Positions 61,287-64,000 of a stretch of 64,000 nucleotides of DNA are shown here, piece by piece; the stretch's first letter is position 1; every line of letters starts with the position of its first letter. Under the pieces are notes generated by a model. That model was not told where the DNA came from, ran no database searches, and worked only from the letters and a program-made list of their open reading frames with translations. The position numbers and the translations under genes are program-made. Source of the DNA: JANQEU01 sp965228045 (GTDB taxonomy: Bacteria; Bacteroidota; Bacteroidia; Cytophagales; Cyclobacteriaceae); the NCBI GenBank assembly GCA_965228045.1, contig OZ245789.1, positions 2,232,001 to 2,296,000 of the forward strand. The letters are read 5' to 3'.

Positions 61287-63893
61287 ATGTTAGAACGCCT
61301 TCATAATCTTAAGATTCGTAAGAAATTTATAGTTGTACTGGTCCCATTGGTCGTTACAATTATTTGCTTTGATTTTCTCCAAATCCGAAATCATTACCTG
61401 GACTATGCTGACGCCTCGCGTCTGAATAAAGCAATCATACTCGGCATTGAAATCAACCATGTCGTCCATGAAATCCAAAAGGAACGTGGCATTACGGCTG
61501 GTTACATTTCTAATGAGACCTATGATTTCTCCGGACGACTGGCAGATCAACGACGCAGGACAGATAGCACATTGAATGAATTTTTCAATGAAATACAGAA
61601 TTCGGATTTGGATGATGTGCGGGCCTATCATAGCGAGGACCTTGACTTCTTGAAATCCTACTTTGACAGGATACCCCTAATTCGCGAGCAGGTAGATTCA
61701 AGATCCATTACGGCGGATCAGGCGATCAATTATTTTTCAAATATAAATTCGATCGCCCTGAATACGGTAAACCTTCTGATCAACGAGACCCGCGACAAGG
61801 ATGTGGCACAGCAGGTTCATGCGATCATATATTTTCTCAAATCCAAGGAGAATGCGAGTATTGAACGAGCTATCGGAACGCACGCTTTTTCAGTAGGCAG
61901 TCTGGATAACAGGGCCTATAACCAGTTCTCTTCACTAGTGGCTAATCAGGAATCATATCTTGATGCATTTCTTACCATTACAAATCAGGAATCGGCTGAA
62001 TTCTACAATAAAACAGTCCAGGGCCCCGAGGTACAGGAGGTGGAAAGGATGAGACAGGCATTGTTTGCCAATGAAGGTCTTGAAGATGAACCGGCTTATT
62101 GGTTCGAAATGATTACGAATAAAATCAACTTGCTGAAAAAGGTTGAGGATTTCATGTCGGACAGGGTACACGCGTACACCGAAAAAATAGCCAGTAGTGC
62201 CAGAAATGACCTTTGGATTTATTCACTTATCGATATTCTGGTTGCGGTTTTCGCATTCTGGTTGGTGACAGTCATTATTACCAACCTTTTGGAGAATGTT
62301 CAGAAGTTGGAGAACTACACAAGAAGGGTCTCTTCGGGTGATATGTCTCACAAGGTCTTCATTCCCACAAACGATGAAATAGGTCACTATGCCAACACCT
62401 TTAATGTGATGGTGGAGGAGATCAATAAAACGCACAAAGAGCTTAAGAAAGAACGCGACAGAGCCAAGTACTTGTATAAGAACATTTACAGGGTGTCTCA
62501 GGTGGTCTTTGAGAACATACAGCAGGGAATCTTCTTACTTGATAAGAATTTCAGAATCAGTAAGTTCCATAGTAAGGCGATGCGCAAGATTTTCGAAAAT
62601 GACCACATTGCGGGCGAGAACTTTGCCAACTTCATGAGACCGATGATCATTCCGCGAGAGCTTGAGGCATTGGAGATGTTCATGAGACACCTGTTCAATA
62701 CGGACATGGATGAGGAAGTGGTCAATCAGCTTAATCCTGTGGAGCAGGTTAAGATCTTCACAGACCATGGAGGTGTGGTAAACACAAAATACGTCCGAAT
62801 AACTTTTACGAGAATTGAGCGAAAAGGAGTAATCCAGAATATCATGGTTACGGTGTCGGATGAAACTGAGTCTGTACTCCTGGCACAGCACCTTGAAGAA
62901 GCAGAGGCTAAGAAGAAACGGGAAACCGAACAGGTTCTTAGCATTCTTAAAATTGATCCGTCAGTGCTTCGTGGATTCCTTTCGAAATCCCGCAAAATGC
63001 TGAAAGAGATAAGCGAGAAATACGAGAAGGAAGGAAACCAGGACTTAAGGAAGCTATTGGATTTCACTTTTGAAGCCATTCATAATCTGAAGGGAAATGC
63101 TCTCGTCATTGGCCTTGAGCTCATGAGCAATAAATTTCATGATATTGAGGATTCCATTTCGAAGCTTAGTGACAGGGAAGTAATGGGTAAGGACTTCCTG
63201 ACCATTCTTTACGAGATGGATGAAGCCGATGGCATGTTGGAGGACATGGCGGAGATGTTGAAAAAAGTGGCCAATATCTATAAAAAATTCCCGGCGGAAG
63301 GTCAGGTAGTTTCGAATATTATGGTCATCGATTCGCTCACCAAAGGTCTGGATGTGATGAGCAAGGAGCTGAAAAAGCCAGCAGAATTACATTTCGTAAA
63401 TGAAAAGAACCTGGTTATTCCGGATCCGTATATTTCTCCCTTTAAGGACATCATGATTCAGTTGATGCGAAACTCACTTTCTCACGGGTTTGAGACCCCG
63501 GATGAGCGCATGGCAGAAGGTAAACCTATGAAGGGAAGTATTACCATCACCCTGGATGAGAAAGAGGATGATGTTATGGAGATCAACTACAAAGATGATG
63601 GTCAGGGACTTGATCTCAAGAAAATCAAGGATAAAGCAGTTTCAAGAGATATAATTTCGGAGCTGGATGCTGGAAAGTTGAAGCAGAACGAAGTTCTCGA
63701 GTTACTTTTTCACAAAGGATTCTCCACGGCTGACAAGGTTGACAATTATTCAGGAAGAGGGCAGGGGCTAAGTTTGGTCAAGACCATCATTGAAGACAAG
63801 AAAGGATCTTACACCATAAAATACAACAGGGGTAAGTTTTTTGAAATTATTATAACTCTTCCGATTCATGCTGAGGAAGAGATCGTATCATGA
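61287..63893 (+). CDS. membrane histidine kinase: NIT, HAMP, PAS, HPt and CheA-type HATPase domains
   Basis: An 868-residue protein. One transmembrane helix (residues 11-27) is followed by a NIT-like helical sensor region (HVVHEIQKERGITAGYISNE), a second TM helix near 310-335 and HAMP (RRVSSGDMSHKVFIPTNDEI). A PAS domain then has GIFLLDKNFRISKFHSKAMR. The C-terminus has an HPt motif (FEAIHNLKGNALVIGLELMS) and HATPase (IMIQLMRNSLSHGFETPDER, INYKDDGQGLDLKKIKDKAV, NYSGRGQGLSLVKTIIEDKK). The catalytic core is CheA-type but there is no CheW domain. It is an atypical CheA relative, followed by another receiver gene. Confidence 0.82.
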   Translation: MLERLHNLKIRKKFIVVLVPLVVTIICFDFLQIRNHYLDYADASRLNKAIILGIEINHVVHEIQKERGITAGYISNETYDFSGRLADQRRRTDSTLNEFFNEIQNSDLDDVRAYHSEDLDFLKSYFDRIPLIREQVDSRSITADQAINYFSNINSIALNTVNLLINETRDKDVAQQVHAIIYFLKSKENASIERAIGTHAFSVGSLDNRAYNQFSSLVANQESYLDAFLTITNQESAEFYNKTVQGPEVQEVERMRQALFANEGLEDEPAYWFEMITNKINLLKKVEDFMSDRVHAYTEKIASSARNDLWIYSLIDILVAVFAFWLVTVIITNLLENVQKLENYTRRVSSGDMSHKVFIPTNDEIGHYANTFNVMVEEINKTHKELKKERDRAKYLYKNIYRVSQVVFENIQQGIFLLDKNFRISKFHSKAMRKIFENDHIAGENFANFMRPMIIPRELEALEMFMRHLFNTDMDEEVVNQLNPVEQVKIFTDHGGVVNTKYVRITFTRIERKGVIQNIMVTVSDETESVLLAQHLEEAEAKKKRETEQVLSILKIDPSVLRGFLSKSRKMLKEISEKYEKEGNQDLRKLLDFTFEAIHNLKGNALVIGLELMSNKFHDIEDSISKLSDREVMGKDFLTILYEMDEADGMLEDMAEMLKKVANIYKKFPAEGQVVSNIMVIDSLTKGLDVMSKELKKPAELHFVNEKNLVIPDPYISPFKDIMIQLMRNSLSHGFETPDERMAEGKPMKGSITITLDEKEDDVMEINYKDDGQGLDLKKIKDKAVSRDIISELDAGKLKQNEVLELLFHKGFSTADKVDNYSGRGQGLSLVKTIIEDKKGSYTIKYNRGKFFEIIITLPIHAEEEIVS

Positions 63894-63930
63894 AAATATT
63901 TGATTTAGCTGGTATCTTAAATTTTTTCCT

Positions 63931-64000
63931 ATGAGGTTGCTAATAGTAGATGACTCTTCAATAATGAGGAGAACAATTGAAAAAAATCTTGGTGACTATG
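63931..64000 (+). CDS. receiver-domain response regulator, N-terminal fragment
   Basis: The window ends in the first 23 codons. The reading RLLIVDDSSIMRRTIEKNLG is the start of a CheY-like receiver (VDDS with Arg and Lys). It is 37 bases downstream of the membrane kinase and may be its dedicated partner. The rest is outside the window, so an output domain cannot be excluded. Confidence 0.8.
   Translation, partial: MRLLIVDDSSIMRRTIEKNLGDY

Overview
The window reads as a piece of a Bacteroidota chromosome, most likely a marine or soil Cytophagales-type bacterium. The basis is protein content: a CarboxypepD_reg-like plug on a TonB-dependent receptor, DUF5916 and DUF4374 proteins, a PadR/FtsX-type permease pair, a CE15 esterase, many lipoproteins and beta-barrel proteins, start sites that mostly lack Shine-Dalgarno sequences, and a few TTTG/TAnnTTTG-like promoters. 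No rRNA, tRNA, CRISPR array, transposase or integrase was seen. Genes are tightly packed, with several start/stop overlaps (ATGA, TGATG, TAATG) and several convergent pairs whose stop codons touch or overlap.

Layout. 0-16 kb is mostly housekeeping: an acyl-CoA dehydrogenase fragment, smc, a PadR regulator with an FtsX-like permease, a HAD hydrolase with a phosphotransferase, citrate synthase, an SPFH protein, PEP carboxylase and a metallophosphoesterase. 16.2-22.5 kb is an iron-uptake operon (TonB receptor, DUF4374 lipoprotein, two small membrane proteins, PepSY membrane protein) behind a palindrome that looks like a Fur/DtxR-type operator. 22.5-30.3 kb holds a TerC-like protein, lipoproteins, a 41-residue membrane protein, a ParDE module, an S9 peptidase and a MORN-repeat protein.

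24.5-37.5 kb is the accessory part. It has four toxin-antitoxin modules, one with a frameshifted toxin, plus an orphan antitoxin-like ORF. It also has several copies of a degenerate interspersed repeat, one expanded into a G-free C/A-rich array. Finally it carries an AT-rich two-gene cassette: an AbiJ-NTD4 protein followed by a DUF4062 plus STAND-like protein whose P-loop lacks the usual lysine. Repeat fragments lie on both sides of this pair, which I read as a candidate anti-phage system.

37.6-51 kb returns to envelope and secreted functions: a kelch-like protein, an ECF sigma factor, two esterases, a Crp/Fnr regulator, a methyltransferase, a DUF5916 barrel, a large Asp-box (sortilin-like) propeller protein and an OmpA-like protein. 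Two overlooked small proteins (41 and 54 residues) were found by reading the minus strand.

51.2-64 kb is a co-directional chemosensory cluster: CheW, MCP with two C-terminal PAS domains, a ParA-like ATPase, a second CheW, CheB, CheA, CheR, CheY, a CheC-like protein, a second CheY, a membrane NIT-HAMP-PAS-HPt-HATPase kinase, and the start of a third receiver gene. Both CheW proteins begin with the same lysine-rich peptide, which resembles the ParA-activating N-terminus of ParB. With parA lying between them, this suggests that ParA positions the array through the CheW tails. The cassette at 33.8-37.4 kb and this ParA/CheW arrangement are the two most interesting parts of the window.
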